Virus record (IMG/VR): IMGVR_UViG_3300017528_000567 | Location: 62,001 to 126,000 of that record | Length of the DNA stretch: 64,000 nucleotides | Source: a virus | Reading direction: 5' to 3' (one strand) | Shown: positions 43,515 through 50,530 of the stretch, one piece after another | Layout of the letters: every line of letters begins with the position of its first letter | Position numbering within the stretch: position 1 is the first letter of the stretch | Made by a program: the position numbers and the translations under genes | The notes under the pieces: generated by a model | Seen by the model: the letters and a program-made list of their open reading frames with translations, nothing else | What the model was told of the DNA's origin: nothing | The model's database searches: none

Positions 43515-44156
43515 CTAACGACTGTCGTAACTGTAGGTTTCCGGGCCTCCCCTACGCTGCTGCAGCAGGTAGACGAACTCTTCATGCTTATCTGCTACAC
43601 CTTGCAGCAGGTTGTCCGTTCCTGAGCTCAGAGCGCCCCTATCCTCTAGCCGGCTCCTTGCCGTCTCCAGGCAATCGACCACGCATCGCTCCACCTCAAG
43701 ACTCTGTCCAACCATCTCTAAGGGAGTCGGGGGCGCAGGCGACCGGCACCAGTGCCGCACCAAAACGGGGATCATATCGGCCTGAAGTTTGGGGCACACC
43801 GCGGCATCGCCCCCCGTACCGACCGCCCTCTCTGCGATTTGATCGATGAAGCCTACCGATTCGTTGTAGAGCCGCTCGAACAAGAGATGGTCGCCGTACT
43901 GAGCCGTCCCATAGGTTTGCCAGTGGTGACTTTGGTGAACCAACGCGGCGGCTCTCAACACCGCGACCAAGACGCCGAGCTCCGAGGCCAGAGTTCCTTC
44001 GGGCATCTCGAGCAACAGGGACTCTAGTACCCCATCACCCATCGACGCGATCTTGGGCTTGGATTCCGGCAAATAGGGCGCGCCGTTGTCGGACGGCTCA
44101 AAAGCCAGCGGATCAACCCAGAGAGCATGTATGGAGTCTTGTCCCATGGGGGTCAC
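43515..44156 (-). CDS. Dps-like ferritin
   Basis: The protein has 213 aa. The start GTG at 44156 overlaps the preceding stop as GTGA; ATG 44147 is an alternative. The Dps ferroxidase pattern is intact: H78 (SHHWQTYG), H90 (GDHLLFERL), D105 and E109 (GFIDQIAERAVGTGG). The spacing of 12, 15 and 4 residues is the same as H31, H43, D58 and E62 of bacterial Dps. A last helix (LLQGVADKHEEFVYLLQQRR) completes the four-helix bundle. Dps proteins store iron, detoxify peroxide and coat DNA. The first 40 residues are an extra N-terminal tail. In a phage the protein could guard DNA or be packaged. The role is inferred. Confidence 0.85.
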   Translation of the reverse strand: MTPMGQDSIHALWVDPLAFEPSDNGAPYLPESKPKIASMGDGVLESLLLEMPEGTLASELGVLVAVLRAAALVHQSHHWQTYGTAQYGDHLLFERLYNESVGFIDQIAERAVGTGGDAAVCPKLQADMIPVLVRHWCRSPAPPTPLEMVGQSLEVERCVVDCLETARSRLEDRGALSSGTDNLLQGVADKHEEFVYLLQQRRGGPETYSYDSR

Positions 44157-44458
44157 CACGCATCGTCATCATCCCACCCCGGCCCGCGAGCATTCTTTTC
44201 CTTGCGCTCCTCCTTCATCTCCTTGCCAACTTGAGCTGGCGTAAAGCGCTCAGGTCGCGCGGAAAAAGACTTCCCAGAGAACGGCGACTTAACGGTTGTC
44301 CTCTTGGTCTCTAGATAGAAAACATTGCCGTCTGCGTCCTGGTACTTCCAAAGAAGTGCCGCACCACTTGGCTGAACGGAGTCGATTCCTGCTCTACGAG
44401 AGACTCTGGCGGCCAGAGCTCTGGCCTCCGCTGATACACTGGCTTGACGTGGATGCAT
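44153..44458 (-). CDS. Small basic protein of unknown function
   Basis: The protein has 101 aa. GAGGA lies 12 bases before the ATG. The N-terminus is Ala/Arg-rich and helical (EARALAARVSRRAGIDS). The middle is beta-like (LLWKYQDADGNVFYLETKR). The C-terminus is Lys/Glu-rich and ends in a short acidic tail (GWDDDDAW). It overlaps the Dps-like gene by four bases and is probably cotranslated with it. No family was recognised; a link to the Dps-like protein is possible. Confidence 0.6.
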   Translation of the reverse strand: MHPRQASVSAEARALAARVSRRAGIDSVQPSGAALLWKYQDADGNVFYLETKRTTVKSPFSGKSFSARPERFTPAQVGKEMKEERKEKNARGPGWDDDDAW

Positions 44459-44509
44459 GGATGGATTGTTCCTCTTCCTCTATTCAGGGGTTTTGCAAGA
44501 AAGGTTTAA

Positions 44510-45115
44510 TCAAGGGCTCCGTTCTTTCTTGCGCAGCTGGCGCAAAAGATCGGCGGCCTCGGTGACCGCGTCCGATGTGGACTCCTCACCCTGAATATTG
44601 ATGCGAGCGTCAAGGTCCTTGGACCGAATCTCTGCAGGGAGAAACGTCGGAGCGGAGCCGTCTACAACCTCTTCCACGGGCTTCGCTGCTGGGGCACCTG
44701 CCACAGGTGGAGCTACTCCAACAGCTGGCGATGCCGCCACGCCTGACTGGATTGCCTTCAAGATCTCGTCGAGTTTGGCGGAATGGGCGTGCGCGCTACC
44801 GTCGAGCTGCCGCTTCAACGCCTCATTCTCGGTCTGTAGACGTGCGGCGAGGGCTTCCAGCTGCGCCGTGTACTTCTCCAGGCGAGCCTTATCCGGGTCT
44901 TGCGGAGCGCCCGCCGTCCCGCTCGGGTATGGTGCCGATGGGACCTGGCATAGGAAGCCTTGCGAGATCGCGCGCCAGAGATCTTTAGATATCAAGGCCT
45001 GATCCTCCGGGATGACCACCAACGTCCGAAACGCTACGTCCCTGCCGATGTCCTCGATCACGTGATTGCCGGCAACCATCCCAATCACGCGCACGTCGCC
45101 TCTCATCTTTTTCAT
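44510..45115 (-). CDS. Structural/assembly protein with a coiled coil
   Basis: The protein has 201 aa. ATG 45115 follows GAGGA nine bases upstream. ATGs at 45106 and 45151 are possible, and a frame back to 45298 would lie inside the neighbour. The first 70 residues are alpha/beta (GDVRVIGMVAGNHVIEDIGR, TLVVIPEDQALISKDLWRAI). A coiled coil follows (ARLEKYTAQLEALAARLQTE), then an Ala/Pro linker and an acidic C-terminal end. It lies next to the HK97 gp10-like protein, so it is probably a neck-region component. The exact role is unknown. Confidence 0.6.
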   Translation of the reverse strand: MKKMRGDVRVIGMVAGNHVIEDIGRDVAFRTLVVIPEDQALISKDLWRAISQGFLCQVPSAPYPSGTAGAPQDPDKARLEKYTAQLEALAARLQTENEALKRQLDGSAHAHSAKLDEILKAIQSGVAASPAVGVAPPVAGAPAAKPVEEVVDGSAPTFLPAEIRSKDLDARINIQGEESTSDAVTEAADLLRQLRKKERSP

Positions 45116-45152
45116 CCATCGATTCCTCAGCCATTTACATAGGCGGCGCATA

Positions 45153-45689
45153 TCACTTCTTCTTCGCGGCTTTGCGCAGTTGCTTCGCGACTTCCTGCTT
45201 GAACTTGTCGCGAAGAAACGCCCGAGCTTCCTGCTTAGCGCGTTGTAAAAAGTCCGAGGGCTGCCGTCCTGGGTGCAACCAGCCCCGTTTTCGCCCAACG
45301 TTTGGACCTGTCATCGGCCCCTGTGACCAAGTCAAAGACCGAGCATGAGCGCTCCGGAAGATCAGCTTGCCGGTCTCTGTGATGATCGGAATTGGGCGCT
45401 TGGCCTTCTTGAGCCAAGTCATCTGCCGGCGCTTCTGGCCCAGCACGAGGGCCTCAAACCCCGGATGGTCGGTTGTCACCACCAGAGAGGCGGGTCGCAT
45501 CTCAACCTTAATGGATTTGGCCAGGGACTTCTTGGCTCTAGCCGAGTACGTGGTCTGCGCGAGCTTTTTCCTGATACGGGTCATGAGCTCCGTGCGAGCC
45601 TTCCGCAGGGCTGGCTCCATGTCGCCGACGGATGAGAGCCCGCCTCCGAACAGAGGATTCATCATCACGCGTGCTGCGATGAACGCCAT
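45153..45689 (-). CDS. HK97 gp10-like head-tail connector/tail component
   Basis: The protein has 178 aa. It is basic and alpha/beta, with the usual layout of gp10-like connector proteins: an N-terminal helix (PALRKARTELMTRIRKKLAQ), a beta core (SIKVEMRPASLVVTTDHPG) and the C-terminal WLHPGRQPSDFLQRAKQEAR. The HPGR motif followed by a long helix is the best recognised feature of the family. Its ATG overlaps the stop of the upstream 453-aa gene. The family acts at the head-tail joint. Confidence is moderate because the family is diverse. Confidence 0.65.
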   Translation of the reverse strand: MAFIAARVMMNPLFGGGLSSVGDMEPALRKARTELMTRIRKKLAQTTYSARAKKSLAKSIKVEMRPASLVVTTDHPGFEALVLGQKRRQMTWLKKAKRPIPIITETGKLIFRSAHARSLTWSQGPMTGPNVGRKRGWLHPGRQPSDFLQRAKQEARAFLRDKFKQEVAKQLRKAAKKK

Positions 45690-47050
45690 TAGTACTCGAT
45701 GTTCTCCCAGACCTTAGTCCGGCCTCTAAGCTCCCGCTCATCCGGGATATTGGGCTTCTCCGTGATGCTGGTGTCGGCCTCGCGCTCGGGTCCCGACGGT
45801 GCAAACTGCACAGCCGCGAACTTCACCGGATTGCCCACCGGCACGCGATAGCGGATATCCTGCTCATCTAGATGGCCGATGTTGAAGTGCTGCTGAAGCA
45901 CCATGCCGCGATTCGAAGGAAAGCGAACCGCGCCAATCGAATACCGCTCGCCGTTGAGCTTCACCACGAAATCGCGCTGAGACAGAATAGGAGCCGGGCC
46001 AGTCCACACCTCATACGTGTGCTCGACCGAGCGTCCGGTCTCCTTCTGAGTGATGCGGCGGTCAGCATCGTCGGGTGCGATCAGGGCATCATAAGGCCCC
46101 TCGTACCCGCCAAGAAAACCAGTCCCGTAGCACTTGGGACAGTCGTTGATCGGCTGCTTGTGGTAGTCATCCGGCACGCACGAGCAAGGCACCCCGACGT
46201 GTTTGCGAAGGAAAATCTTCACGCGCTCGCCACCCTGCTCTAGGATGAACCGGTTGCGACGCACCGACTCACGCCAGATGTAATCGAGCTTCTCGATCTC
46301 CATCGAGTTCGTAGCCGTTGCAAACTCGATCGGAGTCTCGATCAAGTTCTCACATTGCACTTGGCTCAAGTCACAGCCCACGCGGACCCCGACGCTCGTG
46401 ACTCGATAGAAGACCCGTTGCGCGAGGTCCGTGCGCAGGAGCTCGCGATTACGTCGATACGTACAGGTGACGATGCTGTTCGGGCCGGGGACCAGGGACG
46501 GGTCCCACTGTTGCCGCGTCACGTCCGCGTAGATGTACGGGTCAATCTCAACTTCACCAGAGAACCCGTGCACCTTCAATGGCCGGACGGTGACCCCGTC
46601 GATCTTGACCCATACGTCATCTGGCAGATCCGCGGTAATCGCCTGCGAACCCTCCCGTACGATCGGGCTATGCAACGTCTTGAAAACCCAACGTGGCGCG
46701 GCTGGCCCAGCCGCCGATTCTTCTTCGCCTTTGAGAACGAAACGCCCCGTAACGTCCTCGTCTACGATGAGCTCATTGTCGGTCTGGTCGCGCCAATAGT
46801 TAGCGCAGATGAGCAACTCGGAGATGCGCTCGAAGGGGCCGTACTCAGAATCAAACGAACGGTACAGATTGACCCCGAGCAGCTGATACAGGCTGTTCAA
46901 GGGGAGCGTCGCCGGGGAGTCCCATCTGAGATCGAACACCCCGGGGCGATACCCGCTGGTCAGAAACAAGTTGAGCGGAGGCAGCGGCCAAGGAGTCTTG
47001 GTGTACTCCAGCTCGGTCGTGTTCCAATCGCGATTTGATGCATACGGCAC
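45689..47050 (-). CDS. Neck-region protein with FnIII-like start and zinc motifs
   Basis: The protein has 453 aa. The start is GTG with GAGGGG six bases upstream. Residues 30-80 are FnIII-like (RPGVFDLRWDSP, LLGVNLYRSFDSEYGPFERI) and resemble a segment of the J-like protein. A segment near residue 170 (SIVTCTYRRNRELL) ends a copy of the beta module. Near residue 290 a metal site is formed by VPCSCVPDD and CPKCYGTGFLGG, the second being a DnaJ-type CxxCxGxG. The C-terminus is beta-rich. The order before a gp10-like gene and after the neck gene suggests a head-tail completion protein. Confidence 0.65.
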   Translation of the reverse strand: MPYASNRDWNTTELEYTKTPWPLPPLNLFLTSGYRPGVFDLRWDSPATLPLNSLYQLLGVNLYRSFDSEYGPFERISELLICANYWRDQTDNELIVDEDVTGRFVLKGEEESAAGPAAPRWVFKTLHSPIVREGSQAITADLPDDVWVKIDGVTVRPLKVHGFSGEVEIDPYIYADVTRQQWDPSLVPGPNSIVTCTYRRNRELLRTDLAQRVFYRVTSVGVRVGCDLSQVQCENLIETPIEFATATNSMEIEKLDYIWRESVRRNRFILEQGGERVKIFLRKHVGVPCSCVPDDYHKQPINDCPKCYGTGFLGGYEGPYDALIAPDDADRRITQKETGRSVEHTYEVWTGPAPILSQRDFVVKLNGERYSIGAVRFPSNRGMVLQQHFNIGHLDEQDIRYRVPVGNPVKFAAVQFAPSGPEREADTSITEKPNIPDERELRGRTKVWENIEY

Positions 47051-47087
47051 GGGCTACCCCTCTAGAGAGAGGGCACAAGAGAAAAGA

Positions 47088-47390
47088 CTAGGGAGCCGCG
47101 GGCTCCTCCGAGGCGGCTTCTGCCTTCCGGTCCAAAAGCTTGATCTCACCTGTCTTGTCATTGATGGAGACGGGGGTGCCCGGCTGAAGCCCCCGCTCGA
47201 TCAGCACCTGCTCGAACAAGCGTTGCTTCTGCTGGTCCACCTGATGAGCAGCCGCCAGAACTCGGACCCGCTCCTGCTCGAGTTCGAGTAGGCGCAGCCC
47301 GAGCTCGTAGCGGGCTCCATCAAGCTCAGAGAATTTGGCGAGAACATCCGCCTGTACCGGGTCACTTAGGGTCAGGGCCGACTTGGGCAT
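47088..47390 (-). CDS. Small coiled-coil protein
   Basis: The protein has 100 aa and starts MPKSALTLSDPVQ. The longer frame to 47441 would lie inside the glycosyltransferase gene. A single long helix (ARYELGLRLLELEQERVRVL, DQQKQRLFEQVLIERGL) is followed by a beta turn (GTPVSINDKTGEIKLL) and an Ala/Glu end. It is reminiscent of small phage proteins that sit between head and tail genes. No family was assigned. Confidence 0.6.
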   Translation of the reverse strand: MPKSALTLSDPVQADVLAKFSELDGARYELGLRLLELEQERVRVLAAAHQVDQQKQRLFEQVLIERGLQPGTPVSINDKTGEIKLLDRKAEAASEEPAAP

Positions 47391-47397
47391 GCCCCCG

Positions 47398-48273
47398 CTA
47401 CACCAGAAGTTTCCAGACAGCGTCACGCCACCAGCTGGCAACCCGCTTCAGCCAAGTCTGCGGGGTTCCAGGCGGCGGCTCAGGCGGCGGCTCAGGCGGC
47501 GGCGCTGGCGGTCTCGCCTCCTCCACAAGGGCGCGCATCCTTTGCGGGTCGCCGGTCGCCCGATGGTACCGGCTCGCCAGGTGTCCGTTCATGCCAGGGC
47601 GGTTCTGGCCCTCCCACATTTTGTTGGAGGCGTTGTGCCCAATGCTCGGGTGCCAAAGGTGCAAGACTTCGGCGTTCAGCGTCTTGTGCTTGCCGAACAA
47701 TGTATCGACAGCCCGCACAAAGGCCACATCCTCCCCGCCCCAACCCTCGAACCTCGGATCCATGCCGCCGACGCTCTCGAAAGCCTCGCGAGGCATGATT
47801 TGCACCATGGCCCCAAAATGGTGACCATACGTCGCCGTGGTCATCGACTCCACGTCCTCTGCAGCCGGCGGTGAGGGCAGCCGGACCGGCCACTTCGGGT
47901 CTGAGTTCAGGATGAGCTCAGTACTCGCCTCCACGAGGCGGTACAGACGGCGGTACGGGATGAACCAGCGGTTTTGCCCACGCCGAGCCGACTCTTCAAT
48001 GGCTCGTGCAGCCCGAAGAATCGTGTCGCCCCTGAGATAGGCATCGGAGTCCAGCAGCACAAAGATGCGGCCATGCGCCTTCTTCGCCGCATCATTGAGA
48101 GCTTCGGTCTTAGAGAAAGACGGGTTCGTAGAGGTGCCGATCACGACCTCTGCGTCCGGCAACTCGTACTGCCAGTAGGTTCGCAGCCAACTCCACAGCC
48201 GCGTCCGGTGCGGCGATGACGCACTTGCCCGGAACGGTACCAACAATGAGATTTGCGGTCTAGGATAGGTCAT
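47398..48273 (-). CDS. Family 2 (GT-A) glycosyltransferase
   Basis: The protein has 291 aa. The ATG overlaps the preceding stop (ATGA). A GT-A fold is indicated by the start ISLLVPFRASASSPHRTRLW, the metal/nucleotide motif GRIFVLLDSDAYLRG (DSD), and GGMDPRFEGWGGEDVAFVRA, typical of the acceptor-side GGxxxxFxGWGxED motif. A Pro/Glu repeat (PPAPPPEPPPEPPP) links to a short basic C-terminal tail. It probably transfers a sugar from a nucleotide donor to a host or virion surface glycan. The pairing with a pyruvyl-transferase-like gene suggests one pathway. No membrane span is seen. Confidence 0.85.
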   Translation of the reverse strand: MTYPRPQISLLVPFRASASSPHRTRLWSWLRTYWQYELPDAEVVIGTSTNPSFSKTEALNDAAKKAHGRIFVLLDSDAYLRGDTILRAARAIEESARRGQNRWFIPYRRLYRLVEASTELILNSDPKWPVRLPSPPAAEDVESMTTATYGHHFGAMVQIMPREAFESVGGMDPRFEGWGGEDVAFVRAVDTLFGKHKTLNAEVLHLWHPSIGHNASNKMWEGQNRPGMNGHLASRYHRATGDPQRMRALVEEARPPAPPPEPPPEPPPGTPQTWLKRVASWWRDAVWKLLV

Positions 48274-49022
48274 TTGGACAACCCCGCCAGTTTGCGCCCG
48301 TACTCCTCGAACACGTCGAAAAGTTCGTGCTGACGATCTTGAACCTTGTAGCGATGTGCCTCCTGAGTCACCCCAATCTGAAAGGGGACGCCAACGGCGG
48401 CACAGTGATCGCGGAACTTGAAGTCTCCGCCCTCCTTGGCAAATCTCTCGGTCATCTCAATTCGCCGCGGGATACCAAAGGCATCCGCCACGATGATCCC
48501 ATGGAGCGATGAGGAAACGATTTTCCGGCACTCACCGATCTTGCGTATCACCTCAAGCGGGTCCTCCGTTGGGCGAATAATCACGGGATTGTAACGCAGG
48601 AACTCAGGCCTTTGCTCCAAGGTCGTGTCCGACCAGTGCGGAACTATCCCAAGCGCGTGCTTCTTCTCCTGCCGCGGCACGAGCTCGTCCGCAAGAAGCC
48701 CCGCGTCACCAAGGACAAACTCCTTTTTCACACCCTTTACGCACTGCGCTGTCAGCGGCCCGCGTAGCGCCAATACCTGCGCTCGCGATAGATCAATGCT
48801 GCTGCCCTCCTTCAACTTACCCGAGCCAATGATCGTTCCGGCCCAGCCCGGAGGTAGATGCTCTAGGACAGAACCGACGCACACAAAGTTTGCTTCGCTG
48901 ACTGGAGCCCACGCCACCTCCAGATCGGCAAAGTGTGACAACAGCAAAGGTGTCAAAAGATCGCCGAAATTAGGTCTTCCACGCCACCAATAGCCAGTAG
49001 GAGCTACGCGAGAAGAAAGCAT
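48270..49022 (-). CDS. Polysaccharide pyruvyl transferase-like protein
   Basis: The protein has 250 aa. The motifs match the family: GRPNFGDLLTPLLLSHF, ALRGPLTAQCVKGV, FVLGDAGLLADELVP and ISSLHGI-type KIVSSSLHGIIVADAFGIP. Members add ketal-pyruvate from phosphoenolpyruvate to sugars of exopolysaccharide or cell-wall polymers. It starts at ATG with GGAGA upstream, and its stop overlaps the glycosyltransferase start. Such enzymes are normally found in bacterial capsule clusters. In a phage they may modify the host surface or the virion, for example to block superinfection. This is inference. Confidence 0.85.
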   Translation of the reverse strand: MLSSRVAPTGYWWRGRPNFGDLLTPLLLSHFADLEVAWAPVSEANFVCVGSVLEHLPPGWAGTIIGSGKLKEGSSIDLSRAQVLALRGPLTAQCVKGVKKEFVLGDAGLLADELVPRQEKKHALGIVPHWSDTTLEQRPEFLRYNPVIIRPTEDPLEVIRKIGECRKIVSSSLHGIIVADAFGIPRRIEMTERFAKEGGDFKFRDHCAAVGVPFQIGVTQEAHRYKVQDRQHELFDVFEEYGRKLAGLSK

Positions 49023-49070
49023 AAAGCAAATTCTCCGGTGAAGGCCTACCAGTGTAATTTCATAAGGAGT

Positions 49071-49868
49071 CTATAACAGTTCGGCCTCCGAAAACGCCTG
49101 GTAAACCGCTGTCAAGATCAGCTTACGGCTGCGGGCGTTGAGATCCTTCTCGATCGCCGACCACGTAAAAGACAGCCGCAACGACGTGTCGACTAACTGG
49201 CGCCCGCTCATGTGCTCCTTGAGCTTGTGTGCCATTCGCACTGTCTCATCGACCACCTGTTGCATGAACGCTCTGACCTCTTTCGGGTCGTTTACATAAC
49301 TTTTCTGGTCCTTGACCTTGTGGTCCTCGTCATGCTCGTACTGACGCGGTGCGCGAAACGCCGCCTCCGCGGCGTGGGTCACCTCGTGAATCAAGATGCT
49401 GTACAGACCATACGGAAGGCATGTCTCGTGAGTACACTCGCCCAACGGCTGAAAGTACTCTGTGACAAAGTTGGTGAGGTCTCGATCCGGCCCGTTAGTA
49501 CCCAGGTACTCGTTCGGAGAAATGGCGCCATTCAGCCAAAGTACGACCTGCACGACGGCAGAGCCATTTTCGAAGCGCCGTCGCCCGGCCTCTCCGCCTA
49601 GCACCGGAAACTTCTTGGCGCTGGAAGCAGCTGCAATCACGATGACATCGATCCGGAGCTGCTCCTGCCCGTCGACCGAATCCGCGTAGAAATTCGTTTC
49701 GGCCAGCCCGGTTCGAGCACTGCTGCCGATCGGCTGGTCCGGATGCGGGTGACGCTTCAGCCAGCGCTTTATCTGCGGGACCAAGTCCTTTTCGACGGCA
49801 TACCTGATCGTTGCCTTGTCTATGCGAATCGGTCGCGCCGCCATCCTGCGGTCGTAACTGTACCCCAC
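49071..49868 (-). CDS. HExxH zinc metalloprotease-like protein
   Basis: The protein has 265 aa. The start is GTG with GGAGG upstream. The catalytic helix is GLYSILIHEVTHAAEAAF (HEVTH 161-165), followed by DQKSYVNDPKEVRAFMQQV, where E197 could be the third ligand (gluzincin style). The N-terminal 110 residues are alpha/beta. The gene sits between the fractured neck gene and the sugar-transfer genes. Options are a virion maturation protease, a host-protein protease, or a structural protein with a retained metal site. The active-site residues look intact. No substrate can be named. Confidence 0.7.
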   Translation of the reverse strand: MGYSYDRRMAARPIRIDKATIRYAVEKDLVPQIKRWLKRHPHPDQPIGSSARTGLAETNFYADSVDGQEQLRIDVIVIAAASSAKKFPVLGGEAGRRRFENGSAVVQVVLWLNGAISPNEYLGTNGPDRDLTNFVTEYFQPLGECTHETCLPYGLYSILIHEVTHAAEAAFRAPRQYEHDEDHKVKDQKSYVNDPKEVRAFMQQVVDETVRMAHKLKEHMSGRQLVDTSLRLSFTWSAIEKDLNARSRKLILTAVYQAFSEAELL

Positions 49869-49903
49869 CTTGGCCTCCTAGCCTAGCCATCCGCCGAGCA
49901 CGA

Positions 49904-50530
49904 CTAGAACCCGATGAACTTCTGCGGGCTCAAGACACCGCGGCCCACGTAGGGGCCAAACGCGCTTCGCAGGCCCATGCCGAACCGGGGCTGCTGCAGA
50001 CCCTTGATGATGTTCACGGTTGCCTTCGTGTTCTCTAACTGTTTGTCGAACTGGTCAGACAGCGACTGGAACGCGCCTTCGTACTTGCTCGACTTCTCGA
50101 GGTCAAGAGAGACCCCGCCGATCGAGTAGGAGTTATGAGCGAGCACCCCGTTGGACAGAACGAAGTTCTGCGGACCGGGCACCGACAGATCGTAGGTGTG
50201 GTCCACCGGGGGCAGCACCAGAATGCTCTCCACACGCTCCAAGCCCACAACGCCGTCTCGCACCACAACCAGGCTAGAGCCGACCACAAGGGCGTCGACC
50301 CGCACCGGAACTAGCGCGCCCTCTCTAAGCCCGAACAAGCTGTGATCGCCTGTCACGGATACGGAAGCGGAGCCCACGCTTACCCGGTAGATCGGCTTGT
50401 TTGGCGTCGAGTGGCGCAGCACCGCTGTTACGACTGCCTCCACCGCCGACTGGCCCTCCACCGAGCGGACCTTGAGAGTGCCAGCTGTGTACGCCGCCTT
50501 GATTTTGTCCCTACGATGCCTGTCTATCAC
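49904..50530 (-). CDS. Split intein C-fragment fused to the C-extein of a neck-type protein
   Basis: The protein has 208 aa. GTG 50530 is preferred (GGGAGG five bases upstream); the frame runs back to a GTG at 50557 without an SD. Residues 1-133 are the intein C-part: Block B VTGDHSLFG (TxxH), block F TYDLSVPGPQNF and block G NGVLAHN, ending Asn133 with Ser134 as the +1 residue. Residues 134-208 (SYSIGGVSLDLEKSSKYEG, RSAFGPYVGRGVLSPQKF) are the C-extein, which completes the protein begun at 52.2 kb. Trans-splicing with the 31-residue N-part is required for the full structural protein. The gene starts inside the end of the homing endonuclease gene. Confidence 0.9.
   Translation of the reverse strand: MIDRHRRDKIKAAYTAGTLKVRSVEGQSAVEAVVTAVLRHSTPNKPIYRVSVGSASVSVTGDHSLFGLREGALVPVRVDALVVGSSLVVVRDGVVGLERVESILVLPPVDHTYDLSVPGPQNFVLSNGVLAHNSYSIGGVSLDLEKSSKYEGAFQSLSDQFDKQLENTKATVNIIKGLQQPRFGMGLRSAFGPYVGRGVLSPQKFIGF
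50132..50530 (-). other. Intein C-fragment (IntC), about 133 residues
   Basis: The C-part of an atypical split intein. The splice junction is between Asn (AAC) and Ser (TCC), with the Ser codon at 50129-50131. The penultimate His is present (AHN). The block B His lies in TGDH. The long C-part and very short N-part resemble the atypically split class described for AceL-TerL and VidaL. Confidence 0.85.

Noticed and set aside
47480-47515. Short GGCGGCTCAG tandem repeats as a DNA signal
   Set aside because: They simply encode the Pro/Glu repeat of the glycosyltransferase linker.
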